Shown in pieces: positions 1 through 10,204 of a stretch of 64,000 nt of DNA. A model generated the notes under the pieces. The model was not told the origin of the DNA, ran no database searches, and saw only the letters and a program-made list of their open reading frames with translations. The stretch's first letter is position 1. Each line of letters opens with the position of its first letter. The DNA lies in NCBI RefSeq assembly GCF_023806635.1, contig NZ_JAMTDQ010000046.1:56757-120756 (forward strand). Direction: 5' to 3'. The position numbers and the translations under genes were made by a program. This DNA comes from Accumulibacter sp. (GTDB taxonomy: Bacteria > Pseudomonadota > Gammaproteobacteria > Burkholderiales > Rhodocyclaceae).

Positions 1-614
1 CCGACGGCGACCCGGCGCAGGGCGCCGAGATGCGCGCCGCAGCCGAGAACGGCGCCCAGATCCATCGCCAGGCTGCGGACGTAGGTGCCCTTGCTGCAGC
101 GAACCAGCAAGCGACAACGGTCACCGGAGAAATCGCGCAGCCGCAATTCATGGATGCTCACCGCGCGCGGCGGGCGCTCGACCTCGATCCCCTGCCGCGC
201 CAGCTCATGCAATGGCCTTCCTGCCCTCTTCAGGGCCGAGTACATCGGCGGCACCTGAAGCATCGGGCCACGAAACGCCTGCAGGGCGAGCTCGAGTTCA
301 CCGGCTGAAAAGCCCACCGGGGACCGCGCCAGGATGCGGCCATCGGCGTCGCCGGTGTCGGTCGTGACGCCGAAGACGAACTCGCACTCGTAGCTCTTGT
401 CTGCCGTCAACAGGTCCGCCGAGAACTTGGTCGCCTCACCGAAGCACAACGGCAACAGGCCGCTGGCGAGCGGGTCGAGGGTCCCGGTATGCCCGGCCTT
501 GGCTGCCGAATAGAGGCGGCGGGCAGCCTGCAGCGCCGAATTCGAAGTCATGCCGCCGGGCTTGTCGAGCAGCAGCACGCCGTCGACGCGACGCCAGCTC
601 TTCCTTGCCGTCAC
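1..614 (-). CDS. truB: tRNA pseudouridine(55) synthase TruB (3' end outside window)
   Basis: This is the enzyme that makes pseudouridine 55 in the T-loop of tRNAs. The visible N-terminal ~204 residues carry the TruB signatures: an early [12 protein letters not shown] segment and [12 protein letters not shown], which contains the catalytic aspartate. The likely start is a GTG whose first base lies two bases past the rbfA stop, so the two genes are tightly coupled. It is the last visible gene of the rimP-nusA-infB-rbfA-truB operon. The stop codon lies beyond base 1, so the C-terminal PUA-like part cannot be judged. The identification is firm; the GTG start is my choice from spacing. Confidence 0.93.
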   Translation of the reverse strand, partial: MTARKSWRRVDGVLLLDKPGGMTSNSALQAARRLYSAAKAGHTGTLDPLASGLLPLCFGEATKFSADLLTADKSYECEFVFGVTTDTGDADGRILARSPVGFSAGELELALQAFRGPMLQVPPMYSALKRAGRPLHELARQGIEVERPPRAVSIHELRLRDFSGDRCRLLVRCSKGTYVRSLAMDLGAVLGCGAHLGALRRVAV

Positions 615-615
615 T

Positions 616-1011
616 TCAGGATCGCTCTGGATGCCCGGGCTGGTCGCCGTGATCGGAGATCGCCGCAGCCTCGCTGATCAGGCGCGAGAGCTGCGCGCCG
701 CGTTCGAGCGACTGATCGAAAACGAAATGCAGTTGCGGCGTCATGTGCAGGCTGATCCGCTTGCCCAGCTCGGTGCGCAGAAAGCCGGCCGCATGCTCGA
801 GGCCGGCCATCACCGAATCGAGATGGTCGCTGCCGCCAAGGCTGCTGAAGAAGACCTTGGCATGCGCGTAATCGGGGCTGACCGCGACCTCGGTCAGGCT
901 GATCATGCCGACCCGCGGATCGCGCAGCTCGCTGTGGATCAGGTCGGCGAGTTCGCGCCGAATCTGCTCGGCAACCCGCTCACGACGGGAGAAACTCCTG
1001 TTGCCTGCCAC
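616..1011 (-). CDS. rbfA: 30S ribosome-binding factor RbfA
   Basis: RbfA is a small KH-like protein that binds the 30S subunit and assists late maturation of 16S rRNA and cold adaptation. The 131-residue product has the usual length and the conserved opening [17 protein letters not shown] followed by [14 protein letters not shown], which is characteristic of the family. It starts at an ATG immediately after the infB stop codon and is followed by truB after one base, so it is cotranscribed and probably translationally coupled. No unusual features are seen. Confidence 0.95.
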   Translation of the reverse strand: MAGNRSFSRRERVAEQIRRELADLIHSELRDPRVGMISLTEVAVSPDYAHAKVFFSSLGGSDHLDSVMAGLEHAAGFLRTELGKRISLHMTPQLHFVFDQSLERGAQLSRLISEAAAISDHGDQPGHPERS

Positions 1012-3807
1012 TCAGAGCGTCCTCGCGACTTCCGTCACGTCGTAGACTTCGACCTGGTCGCCCTCGACGTAGCCGTTGAAGTTCTTCAACGACAGACCGC
1101 ACTCGAAACCGCTGCGCACCTCCTTGACATCCTCCTTGAAGCGCTTCAGCGACTCGATCTCGCCGTCCCAGAGGACGATGTGATTGCGCAGGAGGCGGGC
1201 ACGCGAAGTCCGCTTGACGACGCCCTCGAGAACATAGCAACCGGCGATGGTACCGATCCGGGTGGCGCGGAACACTTGCCTGATCTCTATCAGGCCGGTG
1301 ATGTCCTCCCTCTTCTCCGGCGCCAGCATGCCCGACAGCGCCGCCTTCACCTCGTCCACCGCATCGTAGATGATGTTGTAGTAGCGGATATCGACCCCGG
1401 CCGCTTCTGCCGCCTTGCGGGCACCAGCGTCGGCGCGTGTGTTGAAGCCGATGATCACCGCCTTCGAGGCCTGCGCCAGATGGACGTCGGACTCGCTGAT
1501 GGCGCCGACTGCGGCGTGGATGACGTTGACCTTGACTTCGCCGGTCGACAGCTTCTGCAGCGACTGCACCAGCGCCTCCTGCGAACCCTGGACATCGGCC
1601 TTGATGATCAGCGCCAGGACCTTCGCTTCGGCCTCGGTCATCTGCTCGAGAATGCTCTCGAGGCTCGCTGCCTGCTTCGTCGCCAGCTTGACGTCGCGAT
1701 ACTTGCCCTGTCGGAACAGAGCGATCTCCCGCGCCTTGCGCTCATCCGCCAGAACGACCGCTTCCTGCCCGGCAGCCGGAACGTCGGAGAGCCCGAGGAT
1801 CTCGACCGGGATCGACGGACCCGCCTCCTTGATCACCTTGCCGTTCTCGTCGAGCATCGCCCGCACGCGTCCGAAGACCTGTCCGGCAAGCAGGACATCG
1901 CCCTGGTGCAGGGTTCCCGACAGCACCAGCATCGTCGCCACCGGACCACGACCACGATCCAGGCGGGCCTCGATGATCAGCCCCTTGGCCGGCGCCTGTC
2001 GGGGAGCCTTGAGTTCCAGAACTTCCGCCTGCAGCAACACGTTCTCGAGCAGTTCGTCGATGCCGGCACCGGTCTTCGCGGATACCGCGACGAAGGGCGC
2101 GTCACCGCCGTACTCCTCGGGCACCACCTGCTCGCCGACGAGTTCCTGTTTCACCCGCTCCGGCTGGGCAGCCGGCTTGTCGATCTTGTTCACCGCGACG
2201 ACGATCGGTACGCCCGCAGCCTTGGCATGGTGGATGGCCTCGCGAGTCTGCGGCATCACACCATCGTCGGCCGCCACGACCAGGATCACCAGATCGGTGG
2301 CCTTGGCGCCGCGCGCCCGCATGGCGGTGAAGGCCTCGTGACCCGGTGTATCGAGGAAGGTCACCATGCCGCGATCCGTCTGCACGTGATAAGCGCCGAT
2401 GTGCTGCGTGATGCCTCCTGCCTCGCCGCTGGCGACGCGGGTGCGACGGATGTGGTCGAGCAGCGACGTCTTGCCGTGGTCCACATGGCCCATGACGGTG
2501 ACCACCGGCGCGCGCGGCTCGAGCACGACGTCCTTCTGATCGGCCGCGCTCTCGTCGAGGAACGCATCCGGGTCGTCGAGCTTGGCGGCAAGCGCCTTGT
2601 GCCCCATCTCCTCGACGATGATCATCGCCGTTTCCTGATCCAGAACCTGGTTGATGGTCACCATCGTGCCCATCTTCATCAGCGCCTTGATGACCTCCGT
2701 CGCCTTGATCGCCATCTTGTGGGCCAGATCGGCAACGGAAATCGTCTCGGGCACGTAGACCTGATGGATCACCGGCTCGACCGGCAGCTGGAAGGAGGAA
2801 TGCTGCTCGTCCTCGTCGCTGCCGCCACGCGGCCGCTTGCCGTGCTTGGTGTCGCGCCATCCCGTGGCACCGGTGGCGCCACGCGTCTTCAGCCCCGGGC
2901 GCTTGCTCGCGCCTTCGCTCTTCCACGTGCCCTTCTTGTCCGCTACCTTCTTGTCCGGAGTCTTCTTGTCGGCCGCCTTCTTGTCGGTCGTCGCCGTCTT
3001 GCCAGCTGGCTTGTGCAGGGTCTTGTCCTCGGGCGGCCGATCGCTTGCCGTCTGCGCTGCGGCGACCTTGGCCGCACCAGCTGCCTTCGCCGCCACCGCC
3101 TTTTCTTCGGCTTCCTGCTTCAGTCGCAGCAGGTCGGCGCTGCGCTGCTGCTTGCTCTTGAACTCGGCTTCCTGCCGCGCCCGCAACTCGGCATGGCGGC
3201 GCTCTTCCTCGGCGCGCAGCCGCTGCTGCTCCTCGCCAATGATCGAAGCGCGCGTGACGACCTTCTTCGCGCCCGGTTTGGCTTCGACCGCCACGGGCTC
3301 GGCCTTCGGCTGCTCGACGAGTGGCGCTGCCGCCTCCACCGGCGGCGCCTGCTCCGGCTCGGCAATGGACACCGGCGGCAGGGGCTCGGCCACCACCTCG
3401 ACGACGGGCTCCGGCGCCAGCGTGACGACCGGCTCGAGCACCGGCTCGACGGCCGCCACGGCGGCCTCGGCTACCACTGCCGGAACCTGCCTGGCAGCCG
3501 CATCGGCGACGTCACGCTTGACCAGTACACGCTTCTTGCGCACCTCGACCTGCACCGTGTGCGACTTGCCGTGCGAGTCCTGCTGCCGAATCTCGGAGGT
3601 CTCCCGGCGCGTCAGGGTGATCTTGGTCTTGGCCTCGACCGGCCCGTGCGAGCGTCGCAAGTACTCGAGCAACCGCGACTTGTCCTGCTCCGACAGCAGG
3701 TCATCGACCTGTTTCTTGGCAACGCCCGCCTTCTGCAACTGCTCCAGCAGCGACCCAGCCGGCATTCGCAGCTGACTGGCGAATTGGGAAACACTTGTCT
3801 GCGCCAT
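1012..3807 (-). CDS. infB: Translation initiation factor IF-2
   Basis: IF-2 is the GTPase that delivers initiator tRNA to the 30S subunit and promotes subunit joining. The 931-residue protein has an N-terminal IF2N module (residues ~1-50), a long Ala/Pro/Glu/Lys-rich linker with heptad-like charged stretches (~100-340), a second IF2N module (~350-400), and the G domain beginning with GHVDHGKT at 440-447, followed by DTPGHEAF and NKID. The C-terminal part matches domains II-IV. The linker contains repeated DKK units (~275-292). It lies 2 bp after nusA in the same operon. Length and order are normal for betaproteobacteria. Confidence 0.97.
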   Translation of the reverse strand: MAQTSVSQFASQLRMPAGSLLEQLQKAGVAKKQVDDLLSEQDKSRLLEYLRRSHGPVEAKTKITLTRRETSEIRQQDSHGKSHTVQVEVRKKRVLVKRDVADAAARQVPAVVAEAAVAAVEPVLEPVVTLAPEPVVEVVAEPLPPVSIAEPEQAPPVEAAAPLVEQPKAEPVAVEAKPGAKKVVTRASIIGEEQQRLRAEEERRHAELRARQEAEFKSKQQRSADLLRLKQEAEEKAVAAKAAGAAKVAAAQTASDRPPEDKTLHKPAGKTATTDKKAADKKTPDKKVADKKGTWKSEGASKRPGLKTRGATGATGWRDTKHGKRPRGGSDEDEQHSSFQLPVEPVIHQVYVPETISVADLAHKMAIKATEVIKALMKMGTMVTINQVLDQETAMIIVEEMGHKALAAKLDDPDAFLDESAADQKDVVLEPRAPVVTVMGHVDHGKTSLLDHIRRTRVASGEAGGITQHIGAYHVQTDRGMVTFLDTPGHEAFTAMRARGAKATDLVILVVAADDGVMPQTREAIHHAKAAGVPIVVAVNKIDKPAAQPERVKQELVGEQVVPEEYGGDAPFVAVSAKTGAGIDELLENVLLQAEVLELKAPRQAPAKGLIIEARLDRGRGPVATMLVLSGTLHQGDVLLAGQVFGRVRAMLDENGKVIKEAGPSIPVEILGLSDVPAAGQEAVVLADERKAREIALFRQGKYRDVKLATKQAASLESILEQMTEAEAKVLALIIKADVQGSQEALVQSLQKLSTGEVKVNVIHAAVGAISESDVHLAQASKAVIIGFNTRADAGARKAAEAAGVDIRYYNIIYDAVDEVKAALSGMLAPEKREDITGLIEIRQVFRATRIGTIAGCYVLEGVVKRTSRARLLRNHIVLWDGEIESLKRFKEDVKEVRSGFECGLSLKNFNGYVEGDQVEVYDVTEVARTL

Positions 3808-3809
3808 TC

Positions 3810-5300
3810 TTACCCCTCTTTTCCCGCTTGCTCGAACCAGTGCGCACGCGCCGTGGTGATCAGTTGTGTGGCCTGCGGCACGTCGATGGCGGTGATCTCG
3901 ACGAGTTCATCGACCGACAGGTCGGCCAAATCGTCGCGCGTCTTGATCCCGCCACCTGCCAGCTTGCCGGCCAGCGCCTTGTCCATCCCGTCAAGGCTGA
4001 GCAGATCGTCGGCGACCTCGGCCAGCGTCTCCTCGGTGGCGATCGCCTCGGTCAGCAGGACGTTGCGCGCCCGCTCGCGCAGTTCCTGCACGGTTTCCTC
4101 GTCGAAAGCCTCGATCTCGAGCATCTCGTGCAACGGCACATAGGCAACCTCCTCAAGGGTCGAGAAACCTTCCTCGATGAGGATGTTTGCCACCTCCTCA
4201 TCGACATCGAGTTTCTCCATGAAAAGGACGCGAATCGCTGCCGCCTCGGCTTCGACGAGTGTCTTCGACTCTTCCTCGGTCATCAGGTTGATCGACCAGC
4301 CGGTCATCTCGGAGGCGAGGCGAACGTTCTGGCCGCCGCGACCGATCGCGATCGCCAGGTTCTGCTCGTCGACCACCACGTCCATGCTGTGTCGTTCCTC
4401 ATCGACGACGATCGAGCTGACCTCGGCCGGCGCCAGCGCGCCAACCACGAACTGCGCCGGATCCGCCGACCAGAGGACGATGTCGACCCGCTCGCCGGCG
4501 AGCTCGTTGGTCACCGCGGTCACCCGCGAGCCGCGCATCCCGACACAGGTGCCGATCGGATCGATGCGCTGATCGTTGGACTTGACGGCGATCTTGGCGC
4601 GCATGCCGGGGTCGCGCGCCGCTGCCTTGATCTCCAGCAGCCCGTCATCGACTTCCGGAACCTCGAGCGCAAAGAGCTGGATGATGAACTCCGGAGCCGT
4701 GCGCGAGAGGATCAACTGCGGCCCGCGCGCCGAACGGTCGATGCGCAACAGGAAAGCCTTGACGCGATCGCCGATGCGCAGGTTCTCGCGCGGAATCATC
4801 TGGTCGCGCGGCAGCAGTGCTTCCATCTTGCCGGTCTCGACGATCGCGTTGCCCCGCTCCATGCGCTTGATCGTGCCGGAGACGAGGTGCTCCTTGCGCG
4901 CCAGGAAGTCGCTCAGGATCTGTTCCCGCTCGGCGTCGCGAATCTTCTGCAGGATCACCTGCTTCGCCGCCTGCGCGCCGATGCGGCCGAAGTCGATCGG
5001 CTCCAGCGCCTCCTCGAGGTAGTCGCCGACCTCGACATCGGGATCCTGGGTCTGCGCCTCCGACAGGGGGACCTGCTGCTCCTCGTCGAGAAAATCGGCA
5101 TCGGCCACCACTTCCCAGCGACGAAAGGTCTCGAAATCACCCGTCTCGCGGTCGACCGCCACTCGCACGTTGGCATCGTCGTGCACACGCTTCTTGGTCG
5201 CCGACGCCAGCGCCAGTTCGAGGGCGCCGAAAACGATCTCCCGCGTCACGTTCTTTTCGCGCGCCAGTACATCGACCAGCAGCAAGATCTCGCGGCTCAT
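3810..5300 (-). CDS. nusA: Transcription termination/antitermination protein NusA
   Basis: NusA binds RNA polymerase and modulates pausing, intrinsic termination and rRNA antitermination. The 496-residue product has the N-terminal RNAP-binding domain ([16 protein letters not shown]), an S1 domain (~135-200), tandem KH domains with [11 protein letters not shown] and [12 protein letters not shown], and two C-terminal acidic helix-hairpin repeats (~350-420 and ~430-490). The two repeats are the proteobacterial form. The ATG overlaps the rimP stop codon. Because an intrinsic-terminator-like hairpin sits in the operon leader, NusA may feed back on its own operon as in Escherichia coli; that is inference. 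Confidence 0.97.
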   Translation of the reverse strand: MSREILLLVDVLAREKNVTREIVFGALELALASATKKRVHDDANVRVAVDRETGDFETFRRWEVVADADFLDEEQQVPLSEAQTQDPDVEVGDYLEEALEPIDFGRIGAQAAKQVILQKIRDAEREQILSDFLARKEHLVSGTIKRMERGNAIVETGKMEALLPRDQMIPRENLRIGDRVKAFLLRIDRSARGPQLILSRTAPEFIIQLFALEVPEVDDGLLEIKAAARDPGMRAKIAVKSNDQRIDPIGTCVGMRGSRVTAVTNELAGERVDIVLWSADPAQFVVGALAPAEVSSIVVDEERHSMDVVVDEQNLAIAIGRGGQNVRLASEMTGWSINLMTEEESKTLVEAEAAAIRVLFMEKLDVDEEVANILIEEGFSTLEEVAYVPLHEMLEIEAFDEETVQELRERARNVLLTEAIATEETLAEVADDLLSLDGMDKALAGKLAGGGIKTRDDLADLSVDELVEITAIDVPQATQLITTARAHWFEQAGKEG

Positions 5301-5782
5301 TTCCTCATTACCTCCTGGACCGGCTTCCCGCCCGATTTCCCTGTTTCAAATCTGGGCACCAGACGTGCCCGGTCGATGTTGTCCAGCTCGACATCCATGT
5401 CACCCGCGTCGATCCGCAGGCGCACCTTGCCGTCGATGACGCCGCCCAGGACGCCGCTGAAGTTGCGCCTGCCAGCCGCCGGCAGCCGGAGCTTGAGCGT
5501 GATCTCGCAGCCGGCGAAGCGCGCGAAATCGGACTCCTTCTTCAGCAGCCGGTCGAGCCCCGGCGAGGAGACCTCCAGGCGCTCGTAGTCCACGTCCTCG
5601 ACCGCCAGCACGCGCGAGAGATGGTTGCTGACCAGCGCACAGTCGTCGACATCGATGCCGCGCGGCTTCTCCGGCTTGTCGATGAAGACGCGCAGGACGC
5701 GCCCACGCGGGCTGCGCTCGAAATCGACCAGCTCGTATCCGAGACCGGTCAGCGTCTTCTCAAGTAGTTCGTGTACATCCAT
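5297..5782 (-). CDS. rimP: Ribosome maturation factor RimP
   Basis: RimP is needed for 30S subunit maturation. I place the start at the ATG giving MDVHELLEK (161 residues); an upstream TTG giving four more residues overlaps the T-tract of the leader hairpin and is unlikely. The segments VRVFIDKP-like [19 protein letters not shown] and [15 protein letters not shown] match the family's two conserved blocks. It is the first gene of the nusA operon, with its promoter and a terminator-like hairpin immediately upstream. The ribosome binding site is weak, which suits control at the level of the leader. Confidence 0.94.
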   Translation of the reverse strand: MDVHELLEKTLTGLGYELVDFERSPRGRVLRVFIDKPEKPRGIDVDDCALVSNHLSRVLAVEDVDYERLEVSSPGLDRLLKKESDFARFAGCEITLKLRLPAAGRRNFSGVLGGVIDGKVRLRIDAGDMDVELDNIDRARLVPRFETGKSGGKPVQEVMRK

Positions 5783-5792
5783 GGCTGCAAAC

Positions 5793-5814
5793 AAAAAATG
5801 GGCAAAAAGCCCAT
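5793..5814 (-). terminator. Intrinsic terminator/attenuator hairpin in the rimP leader
   Basis: Read on the minus strand, the leader forms ATGGGC, a TTTTT loop and GCCCAT, followed by a run of T residues ending 10 bases before the rimP ATG. A second hairpin (GCCCC, TTGC loop, GGGGC; plus-strand 5827-5840) lies just upstream. The terminator-like hairpin is downstream of the predicted promoter, so it should act as an attenuator on the operon. It could also stop read-through from rluB, but the position inside the operon's own leader favours attenuation. Confidence 0.6.
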
Positions 5815-5857
5815 CCCCGGTTGGATGCCCCGCAAGGGGCGAGCGGAAAACCGTTGG

Positions 5858-5886
5858 ATTATAACGAAAAAACCGGCGCGGGTAAA
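5858..5886 (-). promoter_or_regulatory. Sigma-70 promoter of the rimP-nusA-infB operon
   Basis: On the minus strand the sequence has TTTACC (plus-strand 5881-5886), a 17-bp spacer and a perfect TATAAT (plus-strand 5858-5863). The predicted start of transcription is near 5850, leaving a ~70-nt leader before the rimP ATG at 5782. It sits between the rluB stop and rimP. Confidence 0.75.
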
Positions 5887-5921
5887 TCGGCCCGCGGTCG
5901 CAACAGAACGGCGGCGGCCGA

Positions 5922-6896
5922 TCAACCGGGCCGCGGACGCGGCGGCGGGCGCCTCGGCGCCGACGGTGCCATGCCGAAATCGATCAGCAATCGCCGCACT
6001 TCGGGCTCGGCCAGTTCCTGCACCCTGCCGCGCTTGAGGCCCGGCGGCAGCACGAAAGGGCCGTAGCGAATGCGGATCAGGCGACTGACCACCACCCCGA
6101 CGGCCTCGAAGAGCCGCCTCACCTCGCGGTTGCGGCCCTCGAACAGGGACACGCGGTACCAGCGGTTGGCGCCCTCACCGCCGGCATCCTGGAAGGTGCC
6201 GAAGCTTGCCAGCCCATCCTCGAGCTCGATGCCGTCGAGCAGGCGCTGCCGTGCCTCGTCGGGCAGATCGCCGAGGATGCGGACGGCGTACTCGCGCAGC
6301 AACTGGTAACGCGGGTGCATCAGGCGGTTGGCGAGATCGCCGGAAGTGGTCAGCAACAGCAAGCCGCTGGTGTTGAAGTCGAGACGGCCGACGGCCACCC
6401 AGCGGCCTGCCGCCATTCGCGGCAGCGAAGTGAAGACGCTCGGGCGGTGCTGCGGGTCGTCGCGCGAAACGATCTCGCCTTCCGGCTTGTGATAGAGGAG
6501 CACCCGCGGCAGGCGGTCGGCAGAACGCAGTCGCACCAGCTTGCCGTTGATCTTGACGCGGTCGTCCGGGTTGACCGACTGTCCGATCTGCGCCGGTTCG
6601 CCGTTGACCGTGATGCGACCGGCAGCGATCAGCGCCTCCATCTCGCGCCGCGATCCCAGGCCGCTGTTGGCCAGCAGCTTGTGCAGCCGCTCAGGCTTGC
6701 CCGCAGGCTCGGTGCTGAAGCGGCGGTGCGGCGCGTCGGTCGGGCGCGCGCCGCGCCCCGACGGACGGCTGCCGGCAGCCGGCACGAGCGGTGCTTCCGG
6801 GCTCGCCACGGGCCGACGCCGCGTTGCTGCCACGCCGGGGGATGAGCGCGATGGGCGAGCGGAATCAGCCGGCGGACGGCGCTTGTGGTTGGGCAT
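5922..6896 (-). CDS. rluB: 23S rRNA pseudouridine synthase RluB-type
   Basis: This is an RsuA/RluB/RluE/RluF-family pseudouridine synthase; RluB modifies U2605 of 23S rRNA. After a poorly conserved basic/proline-rich N-terminus (~65 residues) there is an S4 RNA-binding domain ([21 protein letters not shown]) and the catalytic domain with [15 protein letters not shown], which carries the catalytic aspartate. The C-terminus is a Pro/Arg-rich tail. The ATG at 6896 overlaps the 3' end of scpB by 32 bp, and the scpA-scpB-rluB order is common in proteobacteria. The specific RluB identity, rather than another family member, rests on this neighbourhood. Confidence 0.88.
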   Translation of the reverse strand: MPNHKRRPPADSARPSRSSPGVAATRRRPVASPEAPLVPAAGSRPSGRGARPTDAPHRRFSTEPAGKPERLHKLLANSGLGSRREMEALIAAGRITVNGEPAQIGQSVNPDDRVKINGKLVRLRSADRLPRVLLYHKPEGEIVSRDDPQHRPSVFTSLPRMAAGRWVAVGRLDFNTSGLLLLTTSGDLANRLMHPRYQLLREYAVRILGDLPDEARQRLLDGIELEDGLASFGTFQDAGGEGANRWYRVSLFEGRNREVRRLFEAVGVVVSRLIRIRYGPFVLPPGLKRGRVQELAEPEVRRLLIDFGMAPSAPRRPPPRPRPG

Positions 6897-7473
6897 CGGA
6901 GAGGTCCAGAGTCGGGTTGATCTGTTCGAGTGTCGGCAACTCGGCGAGGCTGCGCAGACCGAGGTCGTCGAGGAACTTCTTCGTCGTCGCCAGCAGCGCC
7001 GGCCGCCCCGGGGTGTCGCGATGGCCGACGACGTCGACCCAGCCACGTTCCTCGAGGACCCGGACCACCTGCGTGGCAACCGTGACGCCGCGGATGTCCT
7101 CGATGTCGCCACGGGTCACCGGCTGCCGGTAGGCGATGATCGCCAGCGTCTCGAGGACGGCACGCGAGTAGCGCGGCGGCTTGTCGGGGTGAAGACGTTC
7201 GAGATAGGGCATGTACTCGGCGCGCGTGCGGAAGCGCCAGCCACTCGCCACGGGCAGCAACTCGAGCGGGCGCCCCTGCCACTCACTGCGCAGCGCCTCG
7301 AGCAACGGACGCAGCACGTCGGCGGTGATTTCATCATTGAACACCTTGCGCAATTCGGGCAGAGAGAGCGGCTCCCGCGCACTCAGCAGCACCGCTTCGA
7401 GCACTCGCTTGAGTTCATCCGGAGTGGCCGGCAGCTCGGCACTGGCGGAATTATCGGACGGCACCGTGTTCAT
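6865..7473 (-). CDS. scpB: Segregation and condensation protein ScpB
   Basis: ScpB is the winged-helix partner of the kleisin ScpA in the SMC-ScpAB condensin. The 202-residue protein contains the family's characteristic [23 protein letters not shown] segment at about residues 108-130. The ATG start lies inside the 3' end of scpA (23-bp overlap), as expected for a coupled pair. No smc gene is in the window. Confidence 0.94.
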   Translation of the reverse strand: MNTVPSDNSASAELPATPDELKRVLEAVLLSAREPLSLPELRKVFNDEITADVLRPLLEALRSEWQGRPLELLPVASGWRFRTRAEYMPYLERLHPDKPPRYSRAVLETLAIIAYRQPVTRGDIEDIRGVTVATQVVRVLEERGWVDVVGHRDTPGRPALLATTKKFLDDLGLRSLAELPTLEQINPTLDLSDAQPQAPSAG

Positions 7474-8296
7474 CGACCAGTCTCAGGTAGATCGGGGCAA
7501 ATGCCTCGGCCTGCGTCATTTCCAGCAGATGTTCGCGCGCCAGTTCGAGCAGGGCGAGAAAATGGACGACCAGCACCGGCGCGCCGAGACCGACGTCGAA
7601 AAGATCGACGAAATCGACGAACCCTCCGGCGGCCCGCAGGCGGCGCAGGATGACGCCCATGTGCTCGCGCACCGACAGTTCCTCGCGCTGCACCAGGTGG
7701 TGCGTGTGCAGTCTCGCCTGTTGCAGGATGCCACGCCAGGCACTCTGCAGGTCGGCCACGCTGACCTCAGGCAGGCGCCGCAACAGGGCCTTCTCGACCC
7801 AGACCTCGACCCAGTCGAAATCGCGTTCTGCCTGCGGCAGCTCGTTGATGGCATGCGCCGCGCGCTTCATCTGCTCGTACTCGATCAGGCGCCGCACCAG
7901 TTCGGCGCGCGGATCCTCGACCTCCTCGCCCGCTGGCGCCTTCGGCCGCGGCAGCAGCATGCGCGACTTGATCTCGATCAGCATCGCCGCCATGACCAGA
8001 TAGTCGGCGGCCAGTTCGAGATTTCGTGACCGCATCGCCTCGACGTAGAGCAGGTACTGGTCGGTCAGCGGCGCCATCGGGATATCGAGGACGTCCACGT
8101 TGGCCCGGCGGATCAGGTACAGCAGCAGGTCGAGCGGCCCCTCGAAGGCGTCGAGCATGACCGCCATCGCGTCCGGCGGGATGTAGAGGTCGTGCGGCAA
8201 CTCCGCCAGCGGTTCACCGTAGATCCGTGCCAACGGCCCGGCCGCATCCTCCGCCAGCGAAGGGCCGTCCTCGGGGACGGCAGCAATGTCGCCCAT
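7451..8296 (-). CDS. scpA: Segregation and condensation protein ScpA
   Basis: ScpA is the kleisin subunit that bridges SMC heads. The protein shows the conserved [19 protein letters not shown] block near its N-terminus, then [23 protein letters not shown] prefer the ATG at 8296 (281 residues), which has GGAG seven bases upstream. A TTG ten codons earlier overlaps the trpS stop and is the alternative. It is followed by scpB with overlap. Confidence 0.92.
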   Translation of the reverse strand: MGDIAAVPEDGPSLAEDAAGPLARIYGEPLAELPHDLYIPPDAMAVMLDAFEGPLDLLLYLIRRANVDVLDIPMAPLTDQYLLYVEAMRSRNLELAADYLVMAAMLIEIKSRMLLPRPKAPAGEEVEDPRAELVRRLIEYEQMKRAAHAINELPQAERDFDWVEVWVEKALLRRLPEVSVADLQSAWRGILQQARLHTHHLVQREELSVREHMGVILRRLRAAGGFVDFVDLFDVGLGAPVLVVHFLALLELAREHLLEMTQAEAFAPIYLRLVDEHGAVR

Positions 8297-8322
8297 CACT
8301 GCTCCGGAACTGGCGACACCGC

Positions 8323-9537
8323 TCAAGCGTAATCCAGCCCGATCGCCTGCCGGACCTCGCGCATCGTTTCACGGGCCAGGTGTCGCGCGCGACCGCTGCC
8401 GTCGGCAATGATCTCGTCGACCAGTCGCGGGTCGTCGAGGTAGGGTTGCGCCCGCTCGCGCATCGGTTCCTGCTCGCGCAGGATGCCGTCGATTACCGGC
8501 TGCTTGCACTCGAGGCAACCAATGCCGGCGCTGCGACAGCCCTGCTGCACCCAGGCACGGCAGCCCTCATCCGAGTACACCTGATGCAACTGCCAGACCG
8601 GGCAGTTGTCCGGTTCGCCGGGATCACTGCGCCGGACGCGCGCGGGATCGGTCGGCATGCGGCGCAGCTTGTTCGTCACCGACGCCGCATCCTCGCGCAG
8701 CGTGATGGTGTTGCCGTAGGACTTGGACATCTTCTGGCCATCCAGCCCGGGCATGCGCGCCGCCGCCGTCAGCAGGGCGCCTGGCTCGACGAGGATCATC
8801 TTGCCAGTCCCCTCGAGATGGCCGCACAGCCGCTCGCGATCGGCATGCGAGAGATCGTGCACCTCGGCGAGCAGACGCTGCGCCGCCTCGATCGCCGCCT
8901 GCTCGCCGCGCTCCTGATAGTGCGTGCGCAGTTCCTCGTAAAGCCGCGCGCGTTTCGCGCCGAGCTTCTGCAGCGCCTCGCGCACCTTGTCCGCGAAACC
9001 GGGCTCGCGACCGTACAGGTGGTTGAAGCGGCGCGCGATCTCGCGCGAGAACTCGATGTGCGGCACCTGATCCTCGCCGACCGGCACCTTGCCGGCACGA
9101 TAGATGAGAATGTCGGCCGCCTGCAGGAGCGGGTAGCCAAGGAAGCCGTAGGTCGAGAGATCCTTGTGCTCGAGCTTTTCCTGCTGATCCTTGTAGGTCG
9201 GCACGCGCTCGAGCCAGCCGAGCGGCGTCATCATCGACAGCAGCAGATGCAGCTCGGCGTGCTCGGGTACCTTCGACTGCACGAACAGGGTCGCCCGCCG
9301 CGGGTCGACGCCTGCCGCCAGCCAGTCGATGACCATGTCGCGGGCGGCGCCGACTATCCCGTGCGGATCATCGTACTGGGTCGTCAGCGCGTGCCAGTCG
9401 GCAACGAAGAAGAGGCAGGGATACTCGTGCTGCAGCCGGACCCAGTTCTTCAACACGCCGTGGTAGTGACCGAGATGCAGGCTGCCCGTCGGGCGCATCC
9501 CGGAGAGGACTCTTTCTGCGTACATTCTGTCTGCCAT
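8323..9537 (-). CDS. trpS: Tryptophanyl-tRNA synthetase with a four-cysteine insertion
   Basis: The enzyme charges tRNA-Trp. At 404 residues it is longer than the ~330-residue common bacterial form. The class I signatures are present: GSLHLGHYHG near the N-terminus and QKMSKSYGN in the middle. Past the KMSKS loop lies an inserted segment with cysteines spaced C-x21-C-x6-C-x2-C, ending GIGCLECKQ. This is close to the C-x22-C-x6-C-x2-C iron-sulfur motif described for Thermotoga TrpRS, so a 4Fe-4S cluster near the anticodon-binding region is plausible. The gene starts 3 bp after the upstream protease stop; a second ATG four codons in is an alternative start. Confidence 0.94.
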   Translation of the reverse strand: MADRMYAERVLSGMRPTGSLHLGHYHGVLKNWVRLQHEYPCLFFVADWHALTTQYDDPHGIVGAARDMVIDWLAAGVDPRRATLFVQSKVPEHAELHLLLSMMTPLGWLERVPTYKDQQEKLEHKDLSTYGFLGYPLLQAADILIYRAGKVPVGEDQVPHIEFSREIARRFNHLYGREPGFADKVREALQKLGAKRARLYEELRTHYQERGEQAAIEAAQRLLAEVHDLSHADRERLCGHLEGTGKMILVEPGALLTAAARMPGLDGQKMSKSYGNTITLREDAASVTNKLRRMPTDPARVRRSDPGEPDNCPVWQLHQVYSDEGCRAWVQQGCRSAGIGCLECKQPVIDGILREQEPMRERAQPYLDDPRLVDEIIADGSGRARHLARETMREVRQAIGLDYA

Positions 9538-9540
9538 CGC

Positions 9541-10194
9541 TCAGGAGGGAAGTTGGAAAAGGAATCCAACGAGTCCGCCGACGAGTTGCATCACCGGCGT
9601 CAGCAACGAACTGAGGATGCCGGTGAACAGCAACAGCAGCAGGATCGGGAAACCGAAGCGCTCGATCTGCGCGAAGCGCCAGGCGGCCGCCGGCGGCAAC
9701 AGGCTGACGGCGATGCGACCACCATCGAGCGGCGGCAGCGGAAACAGGTTGAGCACCATCAGCACGAGGTTGATCGTCATGCCGACCTCCGCCATGCGCG
9801 ACATCGGCAGGCTGAAGAAGTTGAGCGGCAGAAGCCAGGCGAGCTTGAGCAGCGCCGCCCAGAAGAGCAGCATGGCGAGGTTGGCCCCCGGCCCGGCGGC
9901 CGCCACCCACAGCATGTCGCGCTTCGGGTGCCGCAGGCGCCCGAAGTTGACCGGCACCGGCTTCGCCCAGCCGAACAGGATACCGCCAGTAGACAGCAGG
10001 AGGATGATCGCCGGCACCAGGATCGTTCCCACCGGATCGATGTGCTTCAGGGGATTGGCGGTGATGCGGCCCTCCTGCCACGCAGTCGGATCGCCGAAAT
10101 GCAGCGCGGCGTAACCGTATGCCGCCTCGTGCAGGGTGATCGCCAGGATTACCGGCAAGGCAGCGATGGCGATCGTCTGGATCAGGGAATCCAT
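9541..10194 (-). CDS. Site-2 protease family (M50) membrane metalloprotease
   Basis: This 217-residue polytopic membrane protein belongs to the small FrtA-like branch of peptidase family M50. The zinc-binding motif appears as LHEAAYGYAAL (HExxY rather than HExxH with the usual following helix) around residue 22, and the second metal motif as NLFPLPPLDGGRI around residue 150. Five to six hydrophobic segments are visible. It has no PDZ domain, unlike RseP, so its substrate cannot be guessed. It lies between yciO and trpS on the same strand. Confidence 0.87.
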   Translation of the reverse strand: MDSLIQTIAIAALPVILAITLHEAAYGYAALHFGDPTAWQEGRITANPLKHIDPVGTILVPAIILLLSTGGILFGWAKPVPVNFGRLRHPKRDMLWVAAAGPGANLAMLLFWAALLKLAWLLPLNFFSLPMSRMAEVGMTINLVLMVLNLFPLPPLDGGRIAVSLLPPAAAWRFAQIERFGFPILLLLLFTGILSSLLTPVMQLVGGLVGFLFQLPS

Positions 10195-10204
10195 GCGGCT
10201 CCTC

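Noticed and set aside
550-4143. 1197-residue open frame on the plus strand
   Set aside because: It lies antisense to rbfA, infB and part of nusA; its translation is low-complexity His/Arg/Leu-rich and matches no family, as expected for a GC-rich shadow frame.
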